From assembly GCA_023259055.1 (NCBI GenBank), contig JAHFQZ010000005.1:62001-126000 (forward strand): a stretch of DNA of 64,000 nt, in the 5' to 3' direction. Below the pieces are notes generated by a model. The model saw nothing but the letters and a program-made list of their open reading frames with translations, did not search any database and was not told where the DNA came from. Position numbers and translations under genes: made by a program. Positions 36,724-46,222 of the stretch are shown here, piece by piece. The first letter of the stretch is position 1. Each line of letters begins with the position of its first letter. The stretch is from Nitrosomonadales bacterium. GTDB lineage: Bacteria > Pseudomonadota > Gammaproteobacteria > Burkholderiales > Gallionellaceae.

Positions 36724-39620
36724 ACGAACCGCTAAATTTTATGCGGCAGATGCAGGACAGCTCGCTGCTGTTCGGAGCCAACGCACCCTTTATCGAGGAG
36801 TTGTACGAAAGCTATCTGGTTGATGCACGCAGTGTTCCGGACGCCTGGCGCAAATATTTCGATACGCTGCAACCCGCATCTGGCGGTGCACACGATGTAG
36901 CGCACAGTCCGATTCAGCGCGCCTTTGCGGCATTGCCGAAAGCGGCTGCCGGCGGTGTGTTCGAGCCGGATGCCGAGCATCAACGCAAGCAGGTCCGCAT
37001 ACTGCAAATGATCAATGCGTTTCGTTTTCTGGGTGTGCGTGTCGCCAACCTGGATCCGTTGAACCGCCATGCCAAACCGGTGATCGCCGAGCTTGATCCG
37101 GCGTACTACGGTTTGAGCGAAGCGGATATGGACATTACTTTCGAAACTGGCTCGCTTGTAGGTGGAGCGCGCATGACGCTGCGCGAAATTATCAAGCTGT
37201 TGCGCCAGACTTATTGCGGCAGCATTGGTACGGAATACATGTATATCAGCGATGTACCGCAGAAACGCTGGATACAGAACCGCCTGGAAAGTGTGCGCGG
37301 CCAAGCCGGACATGACGCCGGCTATGATGCTGCGATGCGTCGCCACATTCTGGAACAACTGTCCGCCGCCGAAACGCTGGAACACTATCTGCACACAAAG
37401 TTTGTCGGGCAAAAACGCTTCTCGCTGGAAGGAGGAGAAACGCTGATCCCATTGCTTGACCACTTGCTGCAACGATGCGGTGAACAGGGAGTGCAGGAAG
37501 CCGTGATCGGTATGGCGCATCGCGGACGGCTGAATGTGCTGGTGAATATACTCGGCAAACAGCCGGGCATGTTATTCGCCGAATTCCAGGGCATCCATGC
37601 CGAGCACCTGACTTCCGGAGACGTGAAATATCACCAGGGGTTTTCCTCTTCTGTTCGCACACCCGGAGGTGATCTGCATGTCGTTTTGGCATTCAACCCT
37701 TCGCATCTGGAAATCGTCAATCCGGTGGTGGAGGGTTCGGTACGCGCGCGCCAGCATCGCCGCAAGGATATCAACGGTTCAAAAGTCATTTCGATTCTAT
37801 TGCACGGCGACGCGGCATTTGCCGGTCAGGGCGTGGTGATGGAAACATTGAGCATGTCGCAGGCGCGCGGCTATTACACCGGCGGCACGGTGCACATCAT
37901 CATCAACAATCAGATCGGTTTTACCGCATCCGACATTCGGGACGTCCGTTCCAGCACCTATTGCAGCGATGTCGCGAAGATGATCGACGCGCCGATTTTC
38001 CACGTGAACGCCGATGACCCGGACGCGGTATTGCTGGTCACTGAAATCGCGCTGGATTTCCGCATGAAGTTCAGCAAGGACGTGGTGATCGATCTGGTGT
38101 GTTTCCGCAAATTGGGTCACAACGAACAGGACGAGCCGCTGGTCACCCAGCCGTTGATGTATCGCTTCATCCATCAGCATCCCGGCACGCGTGCCTTGTA
38201 CGCGCAACGCCTGGCGGAGCAGGGCGTGGTCCGGGCCGATGAAGCGGAAGCGATGATCACTGCTTATCGAAAGGCTATGGACGAGGGGCGAAATTCTATC
38301 CAGCCTGCGCAGAAAATACCGGGCAAGGCCAAACAGGATAAGTATATCGTTGACTGGACATCGTTCCGGCGCGACATCGCATGGGATGTGCCGGTGAATA
38401 CCGCCGTGCCTCTGGAGCGTTTGCAGAAGCTGGCGATCCCTTTGACTACTGCACCGAAAAATTTTACGCTGCACTCACGTGTGCAAAAAATTGTCGAAGA
38501 CCGCATCGCAATGGCAAGCGGTGAATTGTCGCTGGATTGGGGGATGGCGGAGAACCTCGCTTATGCCACGCTGCTCACCGAAGGTTATCCGGTAAGGCTT
38601 TCCGGGCAGGACAGCCAGCGCGGCACGTTCTTCCATCGTCACGCCACTTGGCATGACCAGAATCGCACTGAAGCGCATGAAGGGGCGTACGTGCCGTTGC
38701 AGCATCTTGCGCCCGACCAGGCCGATTTCGTTGTGATCAATTCGCTGCTATCCGAAGAAGCGGTGCTGGGATTCGAATATGGCTATGCCACTGCCGAACC
38801 GAATTCACTGGTGCTGTGGGAAGCGCAGTTCGGAGATTTCGCCAACGGCGCGCAGGTGGTGATCGACCAGTTCATCGCGTCCGGCGAAGTGAAGTGGGGG
38901 CGGTTGTGCGGCTTGGTGATGCTGCTGCCGCATGGCTACGAAGGTCAGGGCGCGGAGCATTCTTCGGGGCGCATCGAGCGCTATTTGCAACTGTGCGCCG
39001 ACTACAACATCCAGGTGTGCATTCCTTCCACCCCGGCGCAGATGTTCCACCTGCTCCGCCGCCAGATGCTGCGCCCCTATCGCAAGCCGCTGATCGTATT
39101 CACGCCCAAGAGCCTGCTGCGCAGCAAGGTTGCCGCTTCACCGATCACGGAATTGACACAGGGGAAATTTCAGCCGGTGATTGCTGAAGTGGACAAGCTG
39201 GTTGCCGGCAAGGTACGCCGCATCATCGCGTGCAGCGGCAAGGTGTATTACGAACTGCTGGCCGCGCGCCGCGCCAAGGGCATCCAGGATATGGCGATCA
39301 TCCGCATCGAACAGCTCTATCCGTTTCCGCACGATGATTTCACCGCGCAGATCGCCGCGTATCCGAATGCCACCGAAATGGTGTGGTGCCAGGAAGAGCC
39401 GGGCAACCAGGGCGCGTGGCATCGCATCCAGCATTACCTGCTGCGCCATTTGCGCAAGGGCATGCACCTCGATTACGCCCTGCGTCCGTCATCCGCCGCA
39501 CCCGCCGCCGGTTATATGGCGGTGCACCAGGAACAACAAAAGGCGGTAATCGAAGCCGCTTTCCGCGACGATCTCGACATCAAACCTAATCCGGGAGCAA
39601 CACACCATGAGCATCATTGA
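36720..39620 (+). CDS. sucA: 2-oxoglutarate dehydrogenase E1 component
   Basis: A 966-aa thiamine-diphosphate enzyme that decarboxylates 2-oxoglutarate. N-terminal anchor [22 protein letters not shown] and Mg site with [17 protein letters not shown] and [22 protein letters not shown]; and the transketolase-like C-half with [19 protein letters not shown] and the [16 protein letters not shown] segment. Start TTG 36720 is proposed because GGAGA is well placed and the frame matches the family start; ATG 36741 is an alternative. It overlaps both neighbours. Confidence 0.96.
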   Translation: MNEPLNFMRQMQDSSLLFGANAPFIEELYESYLVDARSVPDAWRKYFDTLQPASGGAHDVAHSPIQRAFAALPKAAAGGVFEPDAEHQRKQVRILQMINAFRFLGVRVANLDPLNRHAKPVIAELDPAYYGLSEADMDITFETGSLVGGARMTLREIIKLLRQTYCGSIGTEYMYISDVPQKRWIQNRLESVRGQAGHDAGYDAAMRRHILEQLSAAETLEHYLHTKFVGQKRFSLEGGETLIPLLDHLLQRCGEQGVQEAVIGMAHRGRLNVLVNILGKQPGMLFAEFQGIHAEHLTSGDVKYHQGFSSSVRTPGGDLHVVLAFNPSHLEIVNPVVEGSVRARQHRRKDINGSKVISILLHGDAAFAGQGVVMETLSMSQARGYYTGGTVHIIINNQIGFTASDIRDVRSSTYCSDVAKMIDAPIFHVNADDPDAVLLVTEIALDFRMKFSKDVVIDLVCFRKLGHNEQDEPLVTQPLMYRFIHQHPGTRALYAQRLAEQGVVRADEAEAMITAYRKAMDEGRNSIQPAQKIPGKAKQDKYIVDWTSFRRDIAWDVPVNTAVPLERLQKLAIPLTTAPKNFTLHSRVQKIVEDRIAMASGELSLDWGMAENLAYATLLTEGYPVRLSGQDSQRGTFFHRHATWHDQNRTEAHEGAYVPLQHLAPDQADFVVINSLLSEEAVLGFEYGYATAEPNSLVLWEAQFGDFANGAQVVIDQFIASGEVKWGRLCGLVMLLPHGYEGQGAEHSSGRIERYLQLCADYNIQVCIPSTPAQMFHLLRRQMLRPYRKPLIVFTPKSLLRSKVAASPITELTQGKFQPVIAEVDKLVAGKVRRIIACSGKVYYELLAARRAKGIQDMAIIRIEQLYPFPHDDFTAQIAAYPNATEMVWCQEEPGNQGAWHRIQHYLLRHLRKGMHLDYALRPSSAAPAAGYMAVHQEQQKAVIEAAFRDDLDIKPNPGATHHEHH

Positions 39621-40830
39621 AAACCATTTGGTTGAAGTCAAAGTCCCACAGCTTTCCGAATCCGTCTCCGAAGCGACGCTGCTGACGTGGCACAAGCATG
39701 TCGGTGAAGCGGTGAGTGAGGGCGAAAACCTGATCGACATCGAGACCGACAAGGTTGTGCTGGAGCTGCCTGCCTCGAAGAGTGGCGTGCTGACCAAAAT
39801 CATCAAGGGCGATGGAGAGCAAGTAACCAGCAACGAACTGATCGCGCAAATAGATACTGATGCGAAGGCCCAAGCCGTCGCCCCACGATCTGCCGCATCG
39901 TCCTCAACAGTCTCTTTCGCAGTGCCGCCCTCGGTGCGCAAACTGGCTCACGAAAAGGAGATTGATGCAAAAAGTTTGCAGGGAAGCGGGCGCAGCGGCC
40001 GCGTCACCAGGGATGATGTGTTGAATGCAATGCAGCAAGTCAAATCTACTCCCTCTCCCTTGCAGGGAGAGGGCAGGGGTGAGGGTAGAAGCCCAATAAC
40101 TCCTCCCACTCCTCAATCCATCGCAGGCGGCAGAGTCGAACAGCGCGTGCCAATGACCCGAATCCGCCAGCGCATCGCCGAACGTCTGCTGCAATCGCAG
40201 CAGAACGCCGCGATCCTCACCACATTCAACGAAGTGAACATGCAGCCGGTGATCGAGCTGCGCAACAAGTATAAAGAAGCATTCGAGAAGAAACACGGCA
40301 TCAAGCTCGGCTTTTCCTCGTTCTTCGTCAAGGCGGTAGTGCAGGCGTTGCAAAAGTTCCCAGTCGTCAACGCCTCGATTGACGGCACGGACATCATCTA
40401 CCACGGCTACTTCGACATCGGCGTGGCCATCGGCAGCGAGCGCGGGCTGGTCGTGCCGATCATCCGTGACGCCGATAAATTATCGTTCGCCGACATCGAA
40501 AAACAGATCGCCGATTTCGCCGCGCGCGCCAAGGACGGCAAGCTGACGATGGAAGAACTCACCGGCGGCACGTTCTCGATCACCAACGGTGGAGTGTTCG
40601 GTTCGATGCTCTCCACCCCGATCATCAACCCGCCGCAGAGCGCGATTCTCGGCATCCATGCGACTAAGGATCGGCCGGTGGCGGAGAATGGGCAGGTGGT
40701 GATTCGCCCGATGAACTACCTCGCGGTGTCCTACGATCATCGCATCATCGACGGGCGCGAGGCGGTGCAGTTTTTGGTTGCGATCAAGGAGGCGCTGGAA
40801 TATCCGGGGAGGGTGTTGCTGGATTTGTAA
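39607..40830 (+). CDS. sucB: 2-oxoglutarate dehydrogenase E2, dihydrolipoyl succinyltransferase
   Basis: A 407-aa E2 component. The lipoyl domain has the modified Lys in [13 protein letters not shown]; the E3/E1-binding domain is [30 protein letters not shown] near residues 105-140; the catalytic domain ends with [22 protein letters not shown], containing the HxxxDG active site. The flexible linker contains [15 protein letters not shown], encoded by a genomic repeat (40049-40088). ATG 39607 lies inside the sucA end. No lpd gene follows. Confidence 0.96.
   Translation: MSIIENHLVEVKVPQLSESVSEATLLTWHKHVGEAVSEGENLIDIETDKVVLELPASKSGVLTKIIKGDGEQVTSNELIAQIDTDAKAQAVAPRSAASSSTVSFAVPPSVRKLAHEKEIDAKSLQGSGRSGRVTRDDVLNAMQQVKSTPSPLQGEGRGEGRSPITPPTPQSIAGGRVEQRVPMTRIRQRIAERLLQSQQNAAILTTFNEVNMQPVIELRNKYKEAFEKKHGIKLGFSSFFVKAVVQALQKFPVVNASIDGTDIIYHGYFDIGVAIGSERGLVVPIIRDADKLSFADIEKQIADFAARAKDGKLTMEELTGGTFSITNGGVFGSMLSTPIINPPQSAILGIHATKDRPVAENGQVVIRPMNYLAVSYDHRIIDGREAVQFLVAIKEALEYPGRVLLDL
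40049..40088. repeat. CCCTCTCCC-type repeat inside the sucB linker
   Basis: CTCCCTCTCCCTTGCAGGGAGAGGG with a GGGTGAGGGTAG tail, the same family as 40841-40884 and 2870-2910. It is read in frame as [12 protein letters not shown] and adds about a dozen residues to the natural linker between the subunit-binding and catalytic domains. Confidence 0.8.
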
Positions 40831-40840
40831 GGAGTGCAGC

Positions 40841-40884
40841 TATCCCCTCACCCTTGCAGGGGGAGGGCTAGGGTGAGGGTAGAA
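40841..40884. repeat. CCCTCACCC/GGGTGAGGG palindromic repeat after sucB
   Basis: TATCCCCTCACCCTTGCAGG and AGGGCTAGGGTGAGGGTAGAA form a hairpin 11 bp past the sucB stop. It could end or stabilise the suc transcript. It has no strong T-run. Confidence 0.75.
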
Positions 40885-40929
40885 ACTTTGACTCTTCACT
40901 GTATGTTCTGATGTGCGTGGAAAACAAAT

Positions 40930-41068
40930 TCAAAACCGTCGGGGGTAGCCCGACAGCTAGTCACTTTTTGGCTCCGACTAGCCTAAAGGTAAGTCTACGC
41001 CGAAACTTCGTTGTCTTGCTTCGCCAAAGAAAAAGTAACCAAAAAGAAGGCGACCCCGGTTTGCCGCC
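40930..41068 (+). repeat. Left arm of a 139-bp inverted repeat pair
   Basis: From TCAAAACCGTCGGGGGTAG to CCCCGGTTTGCCGCC. The reverse complement of 41596-41734 matches it over 139 bp with one difference (AAGTAACC here, AAGTGACC there). Contains AAAGAAAAAGTAACC. It starts 99 bp after sucB. Confidence 0.95.
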
Positions 41069-41102
41069 CCTGCGGGGTTCCCTCGATTAGGGGATGAAAG
41101 CG

Positions 41103-41185
41103 AAAACCCAAAACCCAAAACCCAAAACCCAAAACCCAAAACCCAAAACCCAAAACCCAAAACCCAAAACCCAAAACCCAAAACC
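41103..41185. repeat. Tandem AAAACCC heptamer array, about 12 copies
   Basis: Eleven perfect AAAACCC units (77 bp) and one partial unit. The minus strand reads (GGGTTTT)n, which has the spacing needed for G-quadruplex formation. The array is a candidate for copy-number change. A protein read across it on the minus strand (VLGFGFW repeats) is an artefact of the repeat. Confidence 0.95.
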
Positions 41186-41270
41186 GCAGGGTGGGCAACT
41201 CGTCGCCCACCAGTCATAATGAAGTAACATAAATACATCGTGTCCACCATACTGGGCTTAGGAGATATCT

Positions 41271-41534
41271 ATGAGCATATGGAAAATTAACATCTATGGA
41301 AATGAAGATAGCCAAGATGAACTATGCTGTACAGTAGTTGTACGTGGTGATAACTATAAAGATGCAGAACAGTTAGCAGAAAAAGTACACGTCAAAAATT
41401 ATCCTTTTCTTTCTAAAAGCCCTCGTGCGAAATCTTGTGGTCGTGCATCTCCCACAGAGGAGCAAATGCTTGAAGAAGGCGAGAATATTAGCTGGATCAC
41501 ATTTGTTTTGCATGAATCCAATGATGAGGCATAA
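41271..41534 (+). CDS. Small hypothetical protein between inverted repeats
   Basis: An 87-aa soluble protein, MSIWKINIYGNEDSQDELCC at the start and ITFVLHESNDEA at the end. TTAGGAG at the proper distance precedes ATG 41271, so translation is likely. It is much AT-richer than its surroundings, suggesting acquisition. Predicted beta-alpha-beta-like pattern (WKINIYG, CTVVVRGDNYKDAEQLAEKV, ENISWITFVLH). No family recognised. It is the only credible gene inside the 139-bp inverted repeats. Confidence 0.6.
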   Translation: MSIWKINIYGNEDSQDELCCTVVVRGDNYKDAEQLAEKVHVKNYPFLSKSPRAKSCGRASPTEEQMLEEGENISWITFVLHESNDEA

Positions 41535-41595
41535 AAAGGCTAGCGCTACATTTTGTGCTAAGAAATGAAAGCCGATATTCAAAACCTTTCGAAGC

Positions 41596-41734
41596 GGCGG
41601 CAAACCGGGGTCGCCTTCTTTTTGGTCACTTTTTCTTTGGCGAAGCAAGACAACGAAGTTTCGGCGTAGACTTACCTTTAGGCTAGTCGGAGCCAAAAAG
41701 TGACTAGCTGTCGGGCTACCCCCGACGGTTTTGA
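41596..41734 (-). repeat. Right arm of the 139-bp inverted repeat pair
   Basis: Inverse copy of 40930-41068. It ends 14 bp before the start codon of the acuI-like gene, so it occupies the region where a promoter and leader would be expected. Confidence 0.95.
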
Positions 41735-41748
41735 CTTTGGATATTCAC

Positions 41749-42744
41749 ATGAAAAAATTTTCCGCCTACCGCATCTTCGAAGAATCCGGCCAATCCGCCG
41801 GCCGCTTCGTCGAACTGTCGCTCGACGACCTCGATCCCGGCGAAGTCGTCATCCAGACCCATTACTCCAGCGTCAATTACAAGGACGCGCTCGCGGCGAC
41901 CGGTGCAGGCAAGGTGATACGCCGCTTCCCGTGCGTCGGCGGAGTGGATGCCGCAGGCGTGGTGGCCAGCTCGTTCGATGCGCGCTTCAAGGAAGGCGAT
42001 AAAGTGATCGTCACCGGCTACGGCATGGGCGTGGATCACGATGGCGGCTATGCAGAGTACGTGCGCATTCCCGCCGGCTGGGTGGTGCCGCTGCCGCAAG
42101 GGTTGACGCTGTTCGAGACGATGGCAATCGGCACGGCGGGCTTTGCTGCCGCGTTGTCGATCCATCGCCTTGAACAAAACGATCTGCGCCCGGAAAACGG
42201 CAAGGTGATCGTGACCGGTGCGACCGGCGGGGTGGCGAGCCTCGCGATCCAGATGCTGGCGCAGCTTGGCTATCACGTGGTCGCGCTGACCGGAAAGGAC
42301 AGCGAGCACGATTACCTGAAATCATTGGGCGTGGCGGAAATTTTGTCGCGCAAGAATCTGGTGATGGGCACACGGCCATTGGAGAAGGCGCAATGGGCGG
42401 GCGCGCTGGATGCGGTGGGCGGCGAGACGCTGGCGTGGCTGACGCGCACGATGCAGCAGTACGGCGCGATCGCCAGCTTTGGCAATGCGGGCGGCATCGA
42501 GCTGCATACCACGGTGATGCCGTTCATCCTGCGCGGGATACGCCTGATCGGCATCGATTCGGCTGCAACCGGGATGCCATTGCGCCGCGAAATCTGGCGG
42601 AGGCTGTCAACTGACCTTCGCCCGAAGTTGCTGGCGCAGGTATCGCATACCGTGCCTTTCGTCGAACTGCCGCAAGTATTCCCGCAGCTGCTGCAAGGCA
42701 GGCTGCGCGGGCGCACGGTGGTTGGGATAAAACAGGCGGGTTAG
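41749..42744 (+). CDS. acuI: Acrylyl-CoA reductase (AcuI/YhdH family)
   Basis: A 331-aa NADPH-dependent medium-chain reductase. MKKFSAYRIFEESG begins the family; SSVNYKDALAATG, GYGMGVDHDGGYAEYVRIPA and the nucleotide-binding VIVTGATGGVASLAIQMLAQLGY are typical of YhdH/AcuI enzymes, which reduce acrylyl-CoA and protect against this reactive intermediate. Zinc ligands of alcohol dehydrogenases are absent, as expected. ATG 41749 lacks a recognisable ribosome site because the inverted repeat ends just upstream. Confidence 0.93.
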   Translation: MKKFSAYRIFEESGQSAGRFVELSLDDLDPGEVVIQTHYSSVNYKDALAATGAGKVIRRFPCVGGVDAAGVVASSFDARFKEGDKVIVTGYGMGVDHDGGYAEYVRIPAGWVVPLPQGLTLFETMAIGTAGFAAALSIHRLEQNDLRPENGKVIVTGATGGVASLAIQMLAQLGYHVVALTGKDSEHDYLKSLGVAEILSRKNLVMGTRPLEKAQWAGALDAVGGETLAWLTRTMQQYGAIASFGNAGGIELHTTVMPFILRGIRLIGIDSAATGMPLRREIWRRLSTDLRPKLLAQVSHTVPFVELPQVFPQLLQGRLRGRTVVGIKQAG

Positions 42745-42753
42745 TGCTATAAT
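42745..42753 (+). promoter_or_regulatory. Extended -10 promoter element for tRNA-Leu
   Basis: TGCTATAAT, a perfect TATAAT with TGn, 34 bp before the tRNA 5' end. The -35 match (TTGGGA at 42722) is too far (20 bp), as is common with extended -10 promoters. It starts at the acuI stop codon. Confidence 0.65.
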
Positions 42754-42786
42754 CCGCTCGGCAAAGCTGGAAACATACAGTACAGC

Positions 42787-42871
42787 GCGAAAGTGGCGGA
42801 ATTGGTAGACGCACTGGATTTAGGTTCCAGCGCCGCAAGGCGTGAGAGTTCGAGTCTCTCCTTTCGCACCA
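42787..42871 (+). tRNA. tRNA-Leu (anticodon UAG)
   Basis: 85 nt including encoded CCA. Acceptor GCGAAAG/CTTTCGC, D-loop with GGTAGAC, anticodon stem CTGGA/TCCAG around TTTAGGT, a long variable arm GCCGCAAGGCGT as in class II tRNAs, T-loop TTCGAGT. It lies upstream of tig. Confidence 0.97.
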
Positions 42872-42908
42872 GCAACTAATTCAACTTCATTTCTAAGGAA
42901 ATCCAAGC

Positions 42909-44210
42909 ATGTCCAGCGTAGAAACTGTGAGCGCGTTAGAACGTCGTCTTAACGCATCCATTCCCCAACAAGCCGTTCGCGGTGAGGTTGCTGCCCGTCT
43001 GAAACAAATCGGGCGCTCTGCAAAAATTGCGGGCTTTCGTCCGGGTAAAATTCCGGCAAAAATTCTGGAGCAACATTACGGCGCGCAAGCGCATCAGGAA
43101 GCTTTGGGCGACGCGCTGCAACGTTCGTTTGCCGAAGCAGTGGAGACCAATAACCTGAACGTGGCGGGCTATCCAAAGTTTGATATCAAGACCAACGACT
43201 TGAATGCCGATCTGATCGAGTACAGCGCGACTTTTGAGGTATATCCGGAAGTGGTATTGGGCGACCTGTCGGGCGAAACGGTGGAACGTTCTACTTATGA
43301 ACTTACGCAAGCTGATGTAGACAATACCATTGCGACGTTGCGCAAACAGCGTGCTACTTTTGAGGCTGTTTCTCGCGCAGCCCAAAATGATGACAGGACC
43401 ATGATCGATTTTGTTGGCAAGCTGAACGGTGAAGTTTTTCAGGGCGGCGAAGGCAAAAATTATCCGGTCACGCTGGGTTCAGGCAGTATGTTGCCCGAGT
43501 TTGAAGCGGCTATCGTCGGTATGAAGGCAGGGGACACCAAGTCTTTCGACCTGACATTCCCGGATAATTACCACGGCAAGGAGTTGGCCGGCAAGCAAGT
43601 GACATTTACTATCACTTTGCACGGTGTCGAGGCCCCCAGGCTTCCGGAATTGGATGCTGAGCTTGCAAAAGCTGCCGGCATTGCTGACGGTGATGTGCGT
43701 AAGCTGGAAGATGAGATTCGCAGCAATTTGAACCGTGAAGTTTCACATCGCCTGAAGGTGCGCAATAAGGGTGCGGCACTGGATGCGTTGCTGAGAGTTG
43801 CCAAGTTCGAGGCACCAAAGGCATTGCTGGAGTGGGAGGCACAAAGCCTGATGAAGCAAACCATGCAGGATATGGAATCGCGCGGCATGAAGATGAAGGG
43901 TATGTCGTTGCCTCCAAGCTTGTTCACGGAACGTGCTGAAAAGCGCGTAAAACTGGGGCTGATTTTGTCTGATCTGGTGCGGAAACATGATTTGAAGGCC
44001 AAGCCCGAGCAGACAAAGGCTTTGATTATGGATTATGCGCAGAGCTATGATGAGCCGGAACATGTTATACGTTGGTATGCGGCTGATCCCAAGCGCATGC
44101 AGGAAATAGAAAACCTGATTCTTGAAGAAAATGTGGCAGCCTGGGTGATGGGGAAGGCGAAGGTGATTGACAAACCAGTCGTATTCAACGATTTGATGGG
44201 GAATGGCTAA
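42909..44210 (+). CDS. tig: Trigger factor
   Basis: A 433-aa ribosome-associated chaperone and peptidyl-prolyl isomerase. The N-terminal ribosome-binding domain contains [12 protein letters not shown] (family GFRxGKxP signature); the FKBP-like domain has [16 protein letters not shown] and [27 protein letters not shown]; the C-terminal helical domain is complete. ATG 42909 follows AAGGAAA. Its end overlaps or abuts clpP, the usual tig-clpP-clpX-lon order. Confidence 0.97.
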   Translation: MSSVETVSALERRLNASIPQQAVRGEVAARLKQIGRSAKIAGFRPGKIPAKILEQHYGAQAHQEALGDALQRSFAEAVETNNLNVAGYPKFDIKTNDLNADLIEYSATFEVYPEVVLGDLSGETVERSTYELTQADVDNTIATLRKQRATFEAVSRAAQNDDRTMIDFVGKLNGEVFQGGEGKNYPVTLGSGSMLPEFEAAIVGMKAGDTKSFDLTFPDNYHGKELAGKQVTFTITLHGVEAPRLPELDAELAKAAGIADGDVRKLEDEIRSNLNREVSHRLKVRNKGAALDALLRVAKFEAPKALLEWEAQSLMKQTMQDMESRGMKMKGMSLPPSLFTERAEKRVKLGLILSDLVRKHDLKAKPEQTKALIMDYAQSYDEPEHVIRWYAADPKRMQEIENLILEENVAAWVMGKAKVIDKPVVFNDLMGNG

Positions 44211-44211
44211 T

Positions 44212-44823
44212 ATGACGCATTATCAGGAGCCACAAAATATCGGTTTGATTCCCATGGTCGTGGAGACCAGCGGGCGAGGTGAGCGGGCATATGACATCTA
44301 CTCGCGTTTGCTCAAGGAAAGGGTGGTGTTTCTGGTCGGAGAGGTGAACGACCACAGCGCAAATTTGATCGTGGCGCAGATGTTATTTCTGGAATCGGAA
44401 AATCCGGACAAGGATATTCATTTTTACATCAATTCACCGGGCGGTTCGGTGACTGCCGGGATGGCGATTTACGACACCATGCAATTCGTCAAACCGAATA
44501 TCAGCACGTTGTGTATCGGGCAAGCGGCCAGCATGGGATCGTTCCTGTTGGCGGCAGGAGAAAAGGGCAAGCGTTTCTGCCTGCCCAATTCCCGCGTGAT
44601 GATCCATCAGCCGATGGGTGGTTTTCGCGGCCAGGCTTCGGATGTCGAAATCCATGCGCGGGAGATTTTGTATCTGAAGCAGAGGCTCAATCAAATGTTG
44701 GCGCAGCACACCGGGCAAACGGTTGAAACGATTGAGCGCGATACTGATCGCGATAATTTCCTGAGCGCGGAGGATGCCGTTAAATACGGGCTGGTTGATC
44801 AGGTTCTGGCTAAACGTGCTTAA
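44212..44823 (+). CDS. clpP: ATP-dependent Clp protease proteolytic subunit
   Basis: A 203-aa serine peptidase forming a tetradecameric chamber. Catalytic Ser107 in [11 protein letters not shown], His132 in [13 protein letters not shown] and the Asp in [29 protein letters not shown] is the oxyanion region. ATG 44212 fits the GGGGA site better; ATG 44203, overlapping the tig stop, would add three residues. Works with ClpX encoded next. Confidence 0.97.
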   Translation: MTHYQEPQNIGLIPMVVETSGRGERAYDIYSRLLKERVVFLVGEVNDHSANLIVAQMLFLESENPDKDIHFYINSPGGSVTAGMAIYDTMQFVKPNISTLCIGQAASMGSFLLAAGEKGKRFCLPNSRVMIHQPMGGFRGQASDVEIHAREILYLKQRLNQMLAQHTGQTVETIERDTDRDNFLSAEDAVKYGLVDQVLAKRA

Positions 44824-44868
44824 CGAAGATAATTGGTTGGAAGATAAATTGATGGAAGGTTAATAGCG

Positions 44869-46119
44869 ATGGCCGACGATAAAAAATCAGGTGACAAGTT
44901 GCTTTATTGTTCGTTCTGCGGCAAGAGCCAGCATGAAGTTCGCAAGCTGATTGCGGGTCCATCGGTATTCGTCTGCGATGAGTGCATCACGCTTTGCAAC
45001 GACATTATGCGCGAAGAAATCCAGAACGATCAGGCCAAGACGGATAAGACCGATTTGCCGGTTCCCAAGGATATTTGTGCAATTTTGGACGAGTACGTGA
45101 TCGGCCAGGAACATGCAAAAAAGATTTTATCCGTTGCTGTTTATAACCACTATAAGCGCCTCAAGAGCGACGACAAGGATGGGGTGGAATTGGCCAAGAG
45201 CAATATCCTGCTGGTTGGCCCGACCGGCTCCGGCAAGACGCTGCTGGCGCAAACGCTGGCGCGACTGCTGGATGTGCCATTCGTGATGGCGGATGCGACC
45301 ACGCTGACAGAAGCAGGCTATGTCGGCGAGGATGTCGAAAATATTATTCAGAAACTGTTGCAGACCTGCGACTATGACGTGGAAAAAGCGCAACGTGGCA
45401 TCGTGTATGTGGATGAAATCGACAAGATTTCGCGCAAATCGGACAATCCCTCAATTACGCGCGACGTTTCCGGTGAGGGTGTGCAACAGGCATTGCTCAA
45501 ACTGATTGAAGGCACCAAGGCTTCGATTCCACCGCAGGGTGGGCGCAAGCATCCGAACACGGAATTCCTGCAGGTAGATACTACCAACATCCTGTTCATT
45601 TGCGGCGGTGCGTTTGATGGTCTGGAAAAGGTTATTCGCAACCGTTCCTCGAAGGCTAGCATTGGCTTTGGCGCGACCATCAGTAGCAAGGATGAACGCA
45701 AGACGGGAGAGACCTTGCGTGAGGTGGAGCCGGAAGATTTGATCAAGTTTGGTCTGATCCCGGAGTTTGTCGGCCGTTTACCGGTGGTCGCCACATTGGA
45801 GGAGTTGGACGAAGCCGCGTTGGTGAAGATACTGACTGAGCCGAAGAACGCGCTGACCAAACAGTATCAAAAGCTGTTTGCGATGGAGAATGTCGAGCTG
45901 GAATTCCGCGAAGGCGTGTTGCTGGCAATTGCCCGCAAAGCATTGGCACGCAAAGCTGGTGCGCGCGGCCTGCGCTCGATTCTGGAGCACGCGCTGCTGG
46001 ATGTGATGTTCGATTTGCCTTCCATCGACAATGTCAGAAAAGTCGTACTGGATGAAGCAAGCGCGACAGGCGAAATTAAACCTATTGTTATTTACTCGGA
46101 TACGCACAAGGCGGCCTGA
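44869..46119 (+). CDS. clpX: ATP-dependent Clp protease ATP-binding subunit ClpX
   Basis: A 416-aa AAA+ unfoldase. N-terminal zinc-binding domain with Cys14, Cys17, Cys36 and Cys39 ([12 protein letters not shown]). Walker A GPTGSGKT near residue 117, Walker [11 protein letters not shown], the IGF-type loop (IGFGA) for ClpP docking and sensor 2 [10 protein letters not shown]. All present. It lies 45 bp after clpP and is probably co-transcribed. Confidence 0.98.
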   Translation: MADDKKSGDKLLYCSFCGKSQHEVRKLIAGPSVFVCDECITLCNDIMREEIQNDQAKTDKTDLPVPKDICAILDEYVIGQEHAKKILSVAVYNHYKRLKSDDKDGVELAKSNILLVGPTGSGKTLLAQTLARLLDVPFVMADATTLTEAGYVGEDVENIIQKLLQTCDYDVEKAQRGIVYVDEIDKISRKSDNPSITRDVSGEGVQQALLKLIEGTKASIPPQGGRKHPNTEFLQVDTTNILFICGGAFDGLEKVIRNRSSKASIGFGATISSKDERKTGETLREVEPEDLIKFGLIPEFVGRLPVVATLEELDEAALVKILTEPKNALTKQYQKLFAMENVELEFREGVLLAIARKALARKAGARGLRSILEHALLDVMFDLPSIDNVRKVVLDEASATGEIKPIVIYSDTHKAA

Positions 46120-46164
46120 TTCCATTAATAAAATGCTTAAAGTCTTGTCATGATGATGGGTTTA

Positions 46165-46193
46165 ATTGAATTTTAATAAGCTACCCCCATCTA
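46165..46193 (+). promoter_or_regulatory. Candidate sigma-32 (heat-shock) promoter of lon
   Basis: -10 element CCCCATCTA matches the sigma-32 consensus CCCCATNTA. ATTGAAT, 13 bp upstream, matches CTTGAAA at five of seven positions. It lies 30 bp before the lon start. Confidence 0.7.
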
Positions 46194-46222
46194 ACTTTCA
46201 ATTCAACGAATAGGTTATTGCC

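Noticed and set aside
41103..41185. Heptamer array considered as a CRISPR array
   Set aside because: Units are 7 bp with no spacers and there are no cas genes in the window.
40978..41250. Minus-strand frame with LGFGFWV repeats
   Set aside because: The protein repeat is only the translation of the AAAACCC tandem array; the frame has no other support.
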